Positions 27,431 to 38,940 are shown, numbered from the stretch's first letter. The stretch: DNA of 64,000 nucleotides from Edolisoma coerulescens (GCA_013397115.1 VWZW01001414.1:372001-436000), one strand, 5' to 3'. Translations and numbers: made by a program. Notes: generated by a model from the letters alone, not told the origin.

Positions 27431-28268
27431 TGTCACTTTGGGGCTGCCTGCCAGAGCAATGGCTGGGCTCTGGTGGTGGGTTTTTTTTTTTCCCTTCTTT
27501 CCCCTGGCTCACCGAAGTCTGGGAGAGTGCTGCAGTTAAGCAGAGAGCCCAGCGATACATTTATGACAAGTATTTAATTCTTCCTGCACAAAAATGAAAT
27601 AGGCCCCTTTTAACTTCTCCTCAGACCTAGCAGGGTGATTTATGTGATGCCTCTAGCAATGACTTATCACTTAAAATGGATACATCCACTAGGACTTTTA
27701 TTAGTCCTGGAATAATATGAAATCTCAGGCACCCACAAGTGTATTATGGAGACTCTGTAAAGCTGTAGTTTCTAATTATGTTAAATGCGTGTTGTAAAAA
27801 AATGCGTTGCTTTGTTGCACTGTGAGTAAGAAGGGGGAGAGTTAGGGAGGGGAAATAGTTATTATTTAGATCAGACAAACTTTAAAGTCCAAAAGGAAGT
27901 GGTTTCAGTGGTTTCTTTTTTATTCATAAAGTTGCTATATTTTTAAACTCCTATGAAAAATAGAAGGATTTCTTATTTTATCTGTTAGTAGTCAGAGCTT
28001 CTAAAAACTGTCAACCTCAAGCTCAAATTTTGGCTCTTGTTTTCCTTACCAAGTTAGAGATTTGATGTTCAATTACAGACTGCTTTAATTTTTTCAGCTG
28101 CCTTTATGACCTGACTTCTAAAGTGCCAATGCCGTGCAGTAAAGCCTTGAATAAAACCACTCTGCAAAGACAGTAATGACAGAAATTGATTTGCCTCACT
28201 TTTGCTCTGTAGGCCCTTAATGCATGTTCTGTGGTGAGTGGGAATGAGTTGAAATCTCATCTTTCTTG

Positions 28269-28284
28269 TTTTTTTTTTTTTTTT
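28269..28284 (+). repeat. Poly(T) run, 16 bp
   Basis: T16 followed by GGTTTTGGTTTGAG. A simple homopolymer in intronic DNA. Confidence 0.93.
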
Positions 28285-28370
28285 GGTTTTGGTTTGAGTC
28301 ATGGCTTACTGAATTCCAAGCCCTTACTGCTGCTTGAAAATTCTTGGCCTGTTGGAAGCAATATTGTCGG

Positions 28371-28403
28371 ATGAATGTCAGCTAATTTGTCACTGACATT
28401 CAT
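28371..28403. repeat. Perfect inverted repeat, 11-bp arms, 11-nt loop
   Basis: ATGAATGTCAG (28371-28381) and CTGACATTCAT (28393-28403) pair fully around CTAATTTGTCA. The stem is too short for a microRNA precursor unless it extends with mismatches, and I do not see such an extension. Confidence 0.9.
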
Positions 28404-29299
28404 GCCTCGTTTTTTATTTGTGCTAATATATTGCTTTGAGTAAATATATGGAGAGAGAATAGTGTTTGCCTTTCCATATCATGAGAATACTCCTCAGTCT
28501 CTCTGACAGAAACTAAGAAATGCTGTTTATGTTGCTGCTTCAGTGAGCCAGGAAGGACTGCACAAATATGTCATGAGCATGCAGTGGAAAATGCTCTTAT
28601 ACAATTTTCACAGTCAAGGTTTTATACGACTTAGTAACAAGAATAGCCCTGCTTGTTTAGAAGAATTAAGAGCTCAAACACAGACTAAATGTTTTTGAGA
28701 TAATTATCAGGTTCTAGGAGTGTTGTCTCTGCTTAAAAATGCTTTGAAATCTTTGTCAGCCACGTGGACAAAGTGAAGAAATCGTCTCAGAATCATGCCA
28801 GAAGGATTGAGTTTCAACATTGATACAGGTTTTTATAACATGGATACTTTCCCCAGCATAAATCTAGGCTACTCTGGTGGTCCTGCAGTGCTATTTTTGT
28901 GCTGTGTGAGCTTCCTTGCGCTGTGTATTGAGCTAACTTGGGGAACTGCTCCAGCTAAAACCTAACATTGCCAAAAATAATGGACTGTGTGAGTGTTTAG
29001 ACACAGGAACAAGCAGGCAGGGCCACTGGTTCTGACAGCAATGTGCCATATGTCAAATTAAAGTGGTCACTTAAGCATGACTTAAGAAATCATGGCTCTG
29101 TCAGCTCTGCGTGCTGAGGATGTGCTTCCCCAGGAGTGCAAGCAGCTGAGCTGGCCGAGCACTGGGAGCCAGGCTGTGGGAGCTCAGGAGGGCTTTGCAT
29201 GCAAGCCTCGAGCTGGGTTCATAGACTGATGGGTACAGGCTGTTCAAATTGTCCCAATTCATGCTCAAAATGTACCTTTAAAAGTTACAGGGAATGTAG

Positions 29300-29598
29300 A
29301 GGGAGCACCCAGAAGAGCCTGCAGTGACTGGACAAGAGGGAATGGCTTTATACTGATCGAAGGTTTAAATTAGAGATTAGGAGGAAAACCCTTTCCTGTG
29401 AGGGTGGGGAGGCCCTGGCACAGGGTGCCCAGAGAAGCTGTGGGCGCTCCTGGATCTCTGGGAGTGTCCAAGGCCAGGCTGGATGAGGCTTGGAGCACCC
29501 TGGGATAGTGAAGGAGTCCCTGCCATGGCACAGGGTGGGACGAGACGATTTTAAAGTCCCTTCCAACCCCAACCAGTCTATGGTTCTGTGATTCTGCC
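29300..29598 (+). mobile_element. CR1 LINE 3' fragment, longest copy in the window
   Basis: Begins around 'GCAGTGACTGGACAAGAGGGA', which matches the part of CR1 just upstream of the piece seen in the 24008 copy. It then has 'ATTAGAGATTAGGAGG', 'GCCCAGAGAAGCTGTGGG', 'GTGTCCAAGGCCAGGCTGGA' and 'GGGATAGTGAAGGAGTCCC', and ends 'GGTTCTGTGATTCTG'. It shares subfamily-type sequence with the 24008 copy (the same 'CCAAGGCCAGGCTGGA' block), so the two are probably related subfamily members. The 5' limit is uncertain by about 30 bp. Confidence 0.93.
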
Positions 29599-31383
29599 TG
29601 GTGGAAAATTCCACTGACTGTTGCCACAGGGTTTTCTTGCTGGAAGCCTCCCATCTCAACTCCTTCTTTGTTTTGAATTTTTTTTTCATTAAATGGTTTA
29701 TGGCAAATAGAAATAATTTGTTCATAATTAAATGACATGTTTCCATGGTTTCGTATTTTGTTATTTATGTACTGCCAACCTCTGAGCCCACAGGTATTTC
29801 TTATAAATACCACTTTTGCTACTGGAATGAATTACTGTAACTTATGTCTTTTAGTCAACCATGTAATTTTGATAACTACCAAACCTACAAAATTCATCTG
29901 CTTGTTATGAGTAAATAATATACCCACCAAAGATACTGTGGAAAAGAAATCTGAGCGTGAATTTTCTTCATTATTTAATTCTTTAATTGGTTTCCCAATG
30001 TCTGTGTTGTCTCGTGTGTTGTCTTAGATTGGCAACAAATTTCTAACTGTAATTAGTCTAATATAGAGTTTAATTTTTTTGTGTATGTTGTTTTTCTTCC
30101 TGAGAAGTTGCAGTTTCTTTGAGATGAAATGTTTGCAGTGACTGATGAGAGCAGGAAAGCCATATTGAAGTTTCTAGCAGATGACCCTGTAATAAGATGT
30201 ATGTAATTGGATAAGACTTGCAACAAATATTGGGCATCTGTTGGGTAACATGGAAATAATGAAGAGAAACAGGAACTGGAAAAATGTTTAATTAACAAAA
30301 CCTCTTCAATTTCTTGATATAATACTACTGCTGAAACAGAATGGTTGGGTAGGATTAAAGAAACCAGCCTGAATTCTTTGAGAAAAGTGTCTAAAGGAAT
30401 TATTAGTTGTTTTTATTAGCAACCCTTATGTGCAAAAGGAGCTGAACTTGATCTTTTTCCTCGATATTCTTTGAAAGTTTCAGCTGTGTCTTTCGAACCT
30501 TTCTGTTTTAAAATGCTTTTCTCTATTCAAGAGACACTTTTGGTAGGTTTAGACAGGCAGAGAATAATTACTGGCAAAACAAACCAAAATAATGTGTGTT
30601 TTCTTGGAATGGAACGTGTGGAGGCCTCAGGGCAGGGATGGCAGGAGGCTGCTGGCTCTTTGTGAGGCTGTAGTCATCCAAAAACCTGGAGAGGAGAGGA
30701 GGTGAGAGGCTCATTACCATAGACCAACACGAGCTGCTGCTGTGTGACACTTTCTTCTGACATCATCCCACCCCCTCCTTTGCACCTCCCAGTGGATCAC
30801 TTCACAGATGAAGTAATCTGGTGATCATCTGTCGCCTCGAAGCCTTTCAGCTCTCCTCACCTAAACCTCCAGTCGAGATTGTGTCCAAACAGGTATTGCA
30901 GGAAGTTTATTTCATGTAGTTCAGTGCTTAGGGTATGGCTCTGTTCATATTTCAAACAGCTTGTTCAGTATCCTCCTGGCCTACCTTCTTGCCATCCTGA
31001 AGAAAAATAAACATTATTTGGCACTAATGGAATTAGTGTGTGGCTTGTGTTTGCTGGCAAGGGAGATTCATTAATTTTGTTAGCATGTTATAGGGTTTCT
31101 CAAACACAACTGAAAGTCTGGACTTAAATTCAAAATATCCCAAAATACTTTAATGTTCAGCTCTTGGCATTCAGATCTGGCACTTCACTTGTTGTATTGG
31201 TGTCCTTACAAACCATACTCGCAGGAAATGTTTTGGTTTACAGCCACCAGTGCCTCGGTGTCATTAAATTGTGAAGTTAAATGCTGGGAAAAACAAGCTA
31301 CAAGGTTGGTGCTAAAGAACTCGTGGTGAAACCTCACAGCTGCACCAGTGTGCTTCCCTTATTCCATCAGTTTTCCGTGCTTG

Positions 31384-31660
31384 GAGCTGCGAGTGGGTTC
31401 AGGCATTCCTTCGGAGCGTGGCGCGGGCTGCGTTCAATTGACCGTGCGGGTGATTTAACGTGAGATGAAAGATTAAGAAGTCACACAAGTCCTGCAGATG
31501 TTTCTGTTCTGTGCATTCGGCTTCCCCCGAGTGAACAGTGCAGTTTTCAGCTCGGCTGGCAGCGAGAGGAGCAGCTCTGCCCACGGCAGCTCCTGGGGCC
31601 GGGGTCTGCCAAGCCCGTCCCGAGGTCGGGGGCAGAACTGGGAGAAGGTGCCGTGGGATG
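31384..31660. other. CpG-rich intronic patch
   Basis: About 19 CpG dinucleotides by hand count in roughly 277 bp of GC-rich sequence, clearly above the CpG-poor surroundings. Several open frames cross it on both strands, as expected where stop codons are rare. No TATA box or exon is recognisable. It could be a small CpG island (intragenic promoter or enhancer) or a decayed GC-rich repeat. Confidence 0.6.
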
Positions 31661-31762
31661 GTGGCTGGTCTTGTAAGAGCAAAGCCATTGCACTTGCTCT
31701 CAGTCGTGGAGAGGATTTACTCACTGAGCGCCTCATTTTTTCATGTTGCATGATGTGACTTC

Positions 31763-31790
31763 GTGAGACTGTGTGACTGTGAGACTGTGT
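31763..31790 (+). repeat. Tandem-like GTGAGACTGTGT repeat, 16-bp period
   Basis: GTGAGACTGTGT at 31763-31774 and again at 31779-31790, in a 50-bp stretch made almost wholly of GTGAC/GTGAG/TGTGT pieces (31754-31799). It adjoins the downstream edge of the CpG-rich patch ending near 31660. Confidence 0.88.
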
Positions 31791-32770
31791 CTTGTGACCA
31801 TGATTTTCCCAGAGCTCTTTGCTTTCTGTCGGTGTCTGGAATTCCAGCTGTATTACAAAACAAAATGCAACCCAACAGCTGCATTCTGGAGGTTTGGTTT
31901 CATCTCTTATCCCATCATTTTATAGAGCCTTAAAATGTGTACAGCCTGTGCTGCTTCCTCCTGCTCCCTTTCCCAGCCCTTGGGTTTTGTGCTGGGTGAT
32001 GCATCAAACTGAAGGGGCTGCTCTGTTTAAGACATCCCATTTCTGCGATTTGGGTCACTGCTGAAATTGCTGAAAAATCTGAAGAACTACTGCTCAGTTC
32101 TACAGGAAGCAGTTCTGAGCTCTCCTATTGTGTTAGCTCTTTAATTGGAAGAGCAGTGCTGTTCCTCACTGCTGTGCCTGTGCTCAGCTCCAGAGCAGAT
32201 GAGAGCAGCACCCAGAGGGGCTTTGTGGCTGGCAGAAAACACATTAACAGCAGCAGGGTCTCAAACTGAAGTGAATTCAAACTGCAGAAGAGAGAAAAAA
32301 AGTCTGTGATTGTGGGTCACCTCTTTTGTTGGTACAAGTTCTCAAAACAGCTATTTCAGCACCATTTTTGATAGATGCTTTCTGGGTTATAATTCGTTTA
32401 TAAAATGGGACAGCTCAAAGGAAGGAGATTAATGGTTTTGTGAAATTTTAGTGAGGGCTTTACATAGAAACAGTGATCTCTGTCTCAAAAAGTATATAAT
32501 TAAGGTAGATTGGAACAGTGCTGAATATTTCATATTACATTAAGTCCTTTAATATTTCAAAACTCTTCCTCAGTTTTGCAAATATTGTGCTGCAGTTTTA
32601 GCAGAATAAACTGTATCATGTACCTTCTTTTTCCTATAATGGAAGGCAGAAATTACAAATCTGGTATAATATGTACCTGAATATAGTATTCAGACAGATC
32701 TGTATATATTATGTGAGGTACTTTACTAAATCCAAACTGTTTTAAAAATGTGTTAGGTACACACCTATAA

Positions 32771-32799
32771 ATTTTAAATTTAAATTCCTAATTTAAAAT
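32771..32799. repeat. AT-rich inverted repeat, 10-bp arms, 9-nt loop
   Basis: ATTTTAAATT (32771-32780) pairs with AATTTAAAAT (32790-32799). It lies in a strongly AT-rich block (about 32690-32830) and may be chance low complexity. Confidence 0.8.
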
Positions 32800-34584
32800 G
32801 TGCAGGTATATATTTATAATTTTATCCCACGGTGCTGCCAGGTCTGCCAAAGTTGTTTGGGTAAATGTAAATGCATATGCATTCCCTGCCAGGCACACAG
32901 CCTGTGTTTGCACACTGTCGTGGATACTGCAAAGCCAGCTTACCAGGGACATCCATCTGTTTTCTACTTAGTGTAAAGGAGTTAATGACCTGGGTAGTTA
33001 AGACTGTCCAGAGGATCCATATAATCCTTTCACACAAATGAGATGCTGTTGCAGTTAACCGTTACGTTCTCTTAAATTAAAAAAAAAAAAATTAAACAGC
33101 AGGGTTTACAGTGGTCTTATTTCTGTCCTCCAGCCGAGTTTTTTTAGTCTAATTGAACTTGACCAAACAAAAAATCTGCATCCAGGTCAGAGGTATGAGC
33201 TTGAGATTAGGCAGAACAATTACTAGCAGGTAGACTTGGAGCTTTAGAAAGTGGAATCAGCTCTAATTTATCCATATTGATTTCATGTGTTTCTACACCT
33301 TGGCTCCAGGGTAGGTTTTTGAGAAGGCAGCTTGAGTTTTGCAGAAACCACAACGAAAATGAAGGTAGCCCATGAGCCAGGGAGTTGTAGCACTACCCAG
33401 ATTAGTGCTGTGTGACCTCGTGGGCTTGCAGGAGAGCTCTAAGAAGCTTAGGAACAGGTGAAGGTGATGGGCAGAGCCGGTTGTTTTTCTCATTAACTCT
33501 CTCAGCCTGGAACAGGCTGTGGCTCGCTGGGCTCCAGGCTGGGTTAGTCAGAAGGGAGTGGGAAATGCCAAGTGGAAAGATTGCATATAGCAGTTGTAAG
33601 TGTTAGCCTGGCTACTCTCCTGAGACAGCACTTCCTTCTAGATGGCGTGAAACACTGGCACAACAGCAAGCTGGTGTGTTATAAATTATGTATGTTGGAA
33701 AAGTTAGGGTAATTTAATTTTTAAAAGTTCTCAGTGGAGTCAGTATGTCAGTAGCAGTCAAAGGTAGGGCTGCTTGTGACTTGTGTTTGCTTTATAATCT
33801 ACAGCCTTGTTTATATTTAATGTAAAAGAGATTTTCATTATATTTTCAGAAGTTATAATATGTTCAGAAGAGGAGGAAGACAAATATTGCTACATCCTAT
33901 ATCTTAATTGCTACTCCTCTTGTTTATCTATTCCTAGTAAATTTATTTAAACAGAACTTATTTAAACAACAAATGTAGTTGGGATTTAATTGATTGGTCT
34001 GTTTTGAAGTACTACCCTATTTCTGTTTATTGTAATTGCTATATTTAATCCAAGGATGGTCTAACACGTGCCACACTCATTCATTCATTGCTTGCTGTTG
34101 CACAGAAAACACAGGCCAGCCACTGATATGGGCCCCTAGGGGAAATCCTGTGGCCTCAGTGAGAATGCAAAGCGTGTGAAACAGCAACATACAGTGACTC
34201 CCTGCTCCAAACTCCTGCAGAGACCCTAAAGTCCTCTAGAGCCCTCTGGGAGTAACCCAGAGAGGATTTTGTGCTTATTGTACTTCCGTGGTAACTCCTT
34301 ATCCAGTTCAGAATCAATTCTTATTTAAAAAACCCAAATCAGGAACCCAACAACAAATATTGAGTGTGCACAGAGTTATTTCCCCATGGCTGCCCACGAG
34401 ACCTCCAATGCTGCTTCCTTTGGAAGAATCAATGCTTGAAACCTGGAAATTATTGTGGGGCACCCGATAATGCCAGGACAGTGGAGCCACAGCTTTGGGG
34501 TTGGTTCAGATAGGAAAATATGTGATTTTTACACTGGTTAAAATATTCATCCTTTGAGTTGGGAGAGTAGTCTTGACCATTGGT

Positions 34585-34672
34585 CAGTGGGCGTGGTGAT
34601 ACTTGTTCCAAGGTTGGACTTGATGGTCTTGGTGCTCTTTTCCAACCTTACTAATTGTAGGATTCTATGATT
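34585..34672 (+). mobile_element. Short CR1 LINE 3' end
   Basis: Has 'GGTCAGTGGGCGTGGTGATAC', 'CCAAGGTTGGACTTGATGG', 'CTTTTCCAACC' and a tail 'AGGATTCTATGATT'. These are the last roughly 90 bp of a CR1. The sequence between 34555 and 34585 may be a decayed continuation. Confidence 0.85.
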
Positions 34673-37600
34673 ACAAAAACAAGTCAAAGATGACTTGAAA
34701 AAGCCTCCCTGATTTCTCTTTAGATGACAACTGGCAGTTCAGTTGGACTCTGGCAAATATATTCTCTCCACCCTTTAGCTTTGCAGCTTAATTTGTTTCA
34801 CTGAATAAATAAATACTGTGGTGTAGTAGAGCTATTTATATCTAATGGAAGGCTCATCTACTCTGTTCTTTTTCTTCCAAAAGTGGGAGTTTACAAGTGA
34901 TTTAAAAAAAAAAAAAATCTGTTGACCTTTTTGAATAAGTCTCAATTGTAAAGCATGTGACTTTTGTCTTGGTATTTTTTACCCCTTGTTCTTTGGAGTG
35001 ATTGTGGTTGTGGAGCTCTTCAGACATATGGCTGAGTGATGTGTGGGCTCAGCAATGGCTTTTCTTCTTTATAGATCATCTAATAGAGAAGATTGCTTCT
35101 ATTTCTGTTATTTATGATTGCAGTACTTCACTTTGGTCTCATCCATCTGTGTCATATATGAAAGCCATTAGTAGCAGTATTTTTTAGCAGATAACTCTCA
35201 CCTGACCATATATCACAACAGTCTTTTCACTCCACATAATTTGGAACAAAGCTGGAAATTTACAGTGGAGCCTTGTAACTCTAAGTGATGACAATATATG
35301 TATACATGTATTATTCATAACAGCACGTTTTTCTCAGCACTGTGCCGGGACAGAGCAGTGTTGGGTGGAATGAATTGCCCTCCATTATGTACCATAAATC
35401 CCCCAAGCCGTGTCGAGCATCTGCAGCTCGTTTGCTCTGAGAACTCACTGAGTGCTCCTTACCAGGGCCTTCCTTGTTTTTGTGCTGCCCAGTTGGCATT
35501 TCCTGCTCTCTGGGAGGGCGGAGGGCAGGGGGCAGCCTGGGAGATGCCACATGCCAGCAGAGAGCGAGCAGTTGGTCTGGTTTTGCAACACAAGGCCTGT
35601 TTTGTTCTCTCCATCCCTCCCTGTTCCCCTCCCTGGGCTGCAGAGAGCCTTTGGCTCCAGCAAGTCCGGAGCTGGAGAGGATGGAAGCTCACAGCCATAT
35701 TCTATATATACACCACAGATCAAAATCACGCTGTCAAAACATGAAAATACCTCAATTATTTTCTTTTTAATTTTAGCTGTCAGCCTCAAGATGCCACTTT
35801 GCTCTCGAGCTACTCTGCATAACGTGTGCCAGCTCGCTTCAGCTCTTGGTAAAATGTAAAGGAACAAATTTCCTGGCAGCCTCTGCAAAGCAGTGTAATA
35901 CAACTTTCATTACATGAAGGTGGTGAACGTAATGTGACTTCTTAACAGCTGCAATAAGTGATGTGAAGCTCTTAACATCTTTTCAAAACAAGTAACAAGT
36001 GAGAGGTTATTTTTCATCTCTCTTCCTAAAAAAAAAAAAGACATGTTATTTTAAGCAGATGACACTTTGTTTGCACTTAGCTGAACTAAGTAAATTTTTA
36101 CATGAGTTCTCCAGATCTGTGTTGCTTTGTGAAATAAAGAAAACACTAAAAACGAATGCTAAAATGCACTCTAACGTCTGGATTTCAGCATGAAAATTTA
36201 GATGTTAAATTATCTGTATGGAAATGATGGCTGTCAGATGGATTTCAGTTCACACTTGTTCTTTTCCCTTTGGATTTATGATTCCATGAGAGTTGTTTGT
36301 TCTGTTGCTTATTTCTGTGTTGAACTGTTTGGTTCTCATTTGAGTATTCTCAAAAGGTGAGACAGATCTGGTGCTTTTGGACCACCTCTTAAGGAGCAAG
36401 GCTCTTTGGAGATAAGTCACCCATTACAAATGGGAAATAAAGGAAAAAGAATCAAGGCTGCCTGTGTTGAGTTGCCCACATCAGTCAGTCTATCATTAGG
36501 CTGGACAAAAGTTCAGTTTTAAGAGTTCAGGATTCAACACTGATAACCAAAGCCTTAGAACGTAGTTTTGAGGTGTAGCTCCAGCCCAAAAGGACAAAGC
36601 CTCTCTGGTTTGCTTACTCTGGCAGCTGAATTGTGGTTTCCATTGCAGTGTGATGAGCATCATTTCCAGGGAAGTTCACAGCTAAAGTTCACAGGCTGGA
36701 GCAAACAGTGGCACTCCTCTTCCCACGTCTTTATCTCAATGCTTAAATCCTATTAAAAACAAGGTCGACATTGTCTGTGGTTGAATGAATTCCTTAACAC
36801 GCTGTGAGAGGCTGTCAGCTCAGAGATAGGACGTGACTGTGGTGTTTCATAAATCCTGCCCAAAATAGATGCCCAAATATGCACTTTGCCTTACACACTT
36901 GCTGATTAAAGGCAGAGTTGGAGCAGCCACTCCAAGGTCCTAATTGGAATGGCAGGCATTGGTGAAGCAGCTCCATTCTACAAATTTTCCAGATATTCCC
37001 ATAATATCTCTCAGATCTTTTGCATAGATTATCACATTGTATTTTGCAAGTTTTACAGAAGTAATTAGTTAACTTCTTTATTTTCTGAAGGATATACTAT
37101 GATTTTTTATATTTTATTTTTTTGCATGTGATTTGTTCCTGAAAACACAAACCAGTCTATTGTCCTCGAGACTGGAAGGTTTGGAACCAAAAATATCATC
37201 TGAAAGTAAAACATGACTCAGCTGCAAGTAATATTAATGGTAATTGCCACTTAGTGATCTTTCAGTTGGTAGAAAACAAACCATCAAAATGATAATTGCA
37301 GGATTCACTGGGATTTAGGTTGATTAGCAAACTAGACAACCAAGTGGGCAGCAGACAGTGAGCCAGAGCTCTGGCTCAAGTGGAGTCAGCAGAGCTAATC
37401 TGGAATCAGTGGAGCAAAACCCACTTTATTCCGTTTGCCCAAAGAATAAACACATGCCACGTCGGAAATAGAACAGTTGCAAACAATTTCTGCATGGGAC
37501 ATTAATAAAAAATAGCTGGGGAGAGAGAGAAGGGTGATTAGACTTCTTTAAAGGCAGACTTAGGGATGGGAATGAGGCCAGCCTGGCGTTAATGGGATCA

Positions 37601-38822
37601 TGGCTGTGTCTGCAGTGACCTGCAGGTGCACCTGGTCACAGCTTTCTTCGCTATTTATTTATTAAATAAACTCATATGTGTTTTAAATGGGAAAGAAGTG
37701 TTAAAGTTGCCTCATGCAATGAGCTCTTGAGAACAATTTAGATAATTTAATACGGTTTCCCCTGAAGTTAAGGAAATTCGATGTTCGCCGTTGTTAAGCA
37801 ATTCAAATCTATTTTATTCTTTGGATTTGGGAAATAGTGCATTTGTATGTGTTGGAAATGCAAAATATCAAGTATACAGGGAATGCATTACCTATAAACA
37901 AACTGTGAATTACTTCTAAATCATTTCATTATAGTCTCCTGACTCACTACTTGATGGCACGGTGTTTATTACAAGACTTTTTCAATCTCAGATCTTGATT
38001 GTCTGTTTCACTGAAATGTGGACCAATTTCAAAATACCTGAACTAAGTTTAATATTATGAAAGAGCCCATAGTGGGGCTGAAAAGCTGAAATAGTGACTC
38101 CTAAAATAAGCACCCTCAAGCAAATTGTTCTTTTTGTGTGGTTTGGAGAGACCAGTGTGTCCTATGCTGTGTGACAACCTATGGCCTCGATCCCATGGCA
38201 GAAGCTTTTTTATCTCAGGAAGAAAAAGTTCTTTCAGATCATTCATAAATTTTAAATGGGATTCATACTGCAATCAGGAGCTAATTTTCTTTTCCCATTA
38301 TCTCCTGCCATTCTGTGCCATGAGAACACTCTGTTCTCTACAACAAGCTTCACTCAGAGAGAGCCCTGGTCCCTCACAGAAGTAATTATCTGGGAAAGAC
38401 TTTGGATCTTCACAGAGACCTTCCCCAAGGCGTGCAGGGGAACAAATCCCGCACCCAAGGATGGGTTTCATTCCAGCTTAGCATTCCTCACTCCTGCCTC
38501 CTGCTCTTGCTGGATGCACATTGACAGTTCCTGTGACAGAGGATTTAGATTCAGGAAATGTGGCTTCGTAGAACTGCTCATCCCACACTGTATTTGAACA
38601 CTGTGGGATGTCTTCAGCATTAAAGATTTATCATTGTGTAGAGTCTCTTGGTTTTTAAATGTGAATGCTTATCTCCTCTTGAATCACAGTGTTTGCTTGA
38701 TGTCTTGTGTCTTTATTTAACATGAGGCTCAGCTTTCTTTCATTGACTTACAGGTGAAATATTTGAGTTTTATTTTATATTTGTTACAAAATTTAAAAAA
38801 CCAAACACCACCACCAACCATT

Positions 38823-38851
38823 CTAACTGTTGTTTCCCCTTTTTTTGCCAG
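38823..38851 (+). promoter_or_regulatory. PRKCA: 3' splice site of the PRKCA exon: branch point candidate, polypyrimidine tract and AG
   Basis: CTAAC at 38823-38827 fits the yUnAy branch consensus, with the candidate branch adenosine at 38826, 26 nt before the exon. It is followed by a T/C-rich tract (about 38828-38846) and GCCAG ending at 38851. Spacing and composition are those of a normal strong U2-type acceptor. The coding match starts directly after this AG, which fixes the exon start. Confidence 0.9.
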
Positions 38852-38934
38852 TTTGCTGTTTTGTGGTTCATAAGAGGTGCCATGAGTTCGTTACCTTCTC
38901 TTGTCCTGGGGCCGACAAGGGACCCGACACTGAT
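38852..38934 (+). CDS. PRKCA: PRKCA internal exon (exon 3 by mammalian numbering): C-terminal half of the C1A domain of protein kinase C alpha
   Basis: Protein kinase C alpha is a cytosolic serine/threonine kinase recruited to membranes by Ca2+ (C2 domain) and diacylglycerol (tandem C1 domains). Reading from the second base of a split codon, the exon gives 2 nt plus 27 codons, equal to human residues 70-96. It holds the last four zinc ligands of C1A: C70, H75, C78 and C86 (pattern C-X4-H-X2-C-X7-C). The segment VVHKRCHEF is shared by conventional PKCs. The end, SCPGADKGPDTD, is alpha-type: as I recall, beta has KGPASD and gamma differs at several sites. Length (83 bp) and phases (1 at the acceptor, 0 at the donor) agree with the known exon structure. 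No stop or frameshift is present, so the exon looks functional. It is too short for ORF-length searches. The flanking exons lie outside the window. Identification is from remembered family sequence, not a database search. Confidence 0.97.
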
Positions 38935-38940
38935 GTGAGT
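38935..38940 (+). promoter_or_regulatory. PRKCA: 5' splice site of the PRKCA exon (GTGAGT)
   Basis: The intronic part is GTGAGT, a full match to the GTRAGT consensus. The last exon base is T (codon GAT) rather than the usual G at position -1, so pairing with U1 relies on the intronic side. The position is fixed by the coding match, which ends after the aspartate codon equivalent to human D96. Confidence 0.92.

Larger units (their letters stand above)
1..38851 (+). other. PRKCA: PRKCA intron (intron 2 by mammalian numbering), 3' portion, partial
   Basis: Inferred as intron because the only recognisable exon follows it in + orientation and that exon is internal. All six frames are broken by frequent stops, and I recognise no other gene or RNA gene here. 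Contents: CR1 fragments (10281-10535 minus; 12614-12782, 24008-24247, 29300-29598 and 34585-34672 plus), GC/CpG-rich patches (about 1450-1800, 21930-22265, 27245-27430, 31384-31660, 35330-35680), short hairpins, and A/T homopolymers. The remaining stretches (1-10280, 10536-12613, 12783-24007, 24248-29299, 29599-34584, 34673-38822) look like AT-rich unique intronic DNA with nothing else I can name. The 32-bp exon 2, expected to end in codons for F-Q-C-Q plus a G before GT, was not seen, so the intron probably begins before position 1. Confidence 0.85.

Noticed and set aside
26835..27560. 241-codon minus-strand open frame as a gene
   Set aside because: Proline-, serine- and glutamine-rich with no domain I recognise. 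It overlaps a GC-rich patch where stops are rare and lies antisense inside a PRKCA intron. Kept only as a finding for checking.
32822..33037. Minus-strand frame with several cysteines as a possible small secreted protein exon
   Set aside because: No signal peptide, no recognisable cysteine framework, and the C-terminal part comes from TATATA-type low-complexity sequence.
33560..33575. TGCCAAG-GT-like string as the donor end of PRKCA exon 2
   Set aside because: The preceding bases do not encode the required G-F-Q-C, and the other TGCCAAG occurrences I saw (for example near 15016 and 49204) fail the same test.
34100..34500. Possible LTR or retroviral remnant
   Set aside because: Moderately GC-rich with an odd texture, but I could not find paired LTR ends, a primer binding site, a polypurine tract or any coding similarity.
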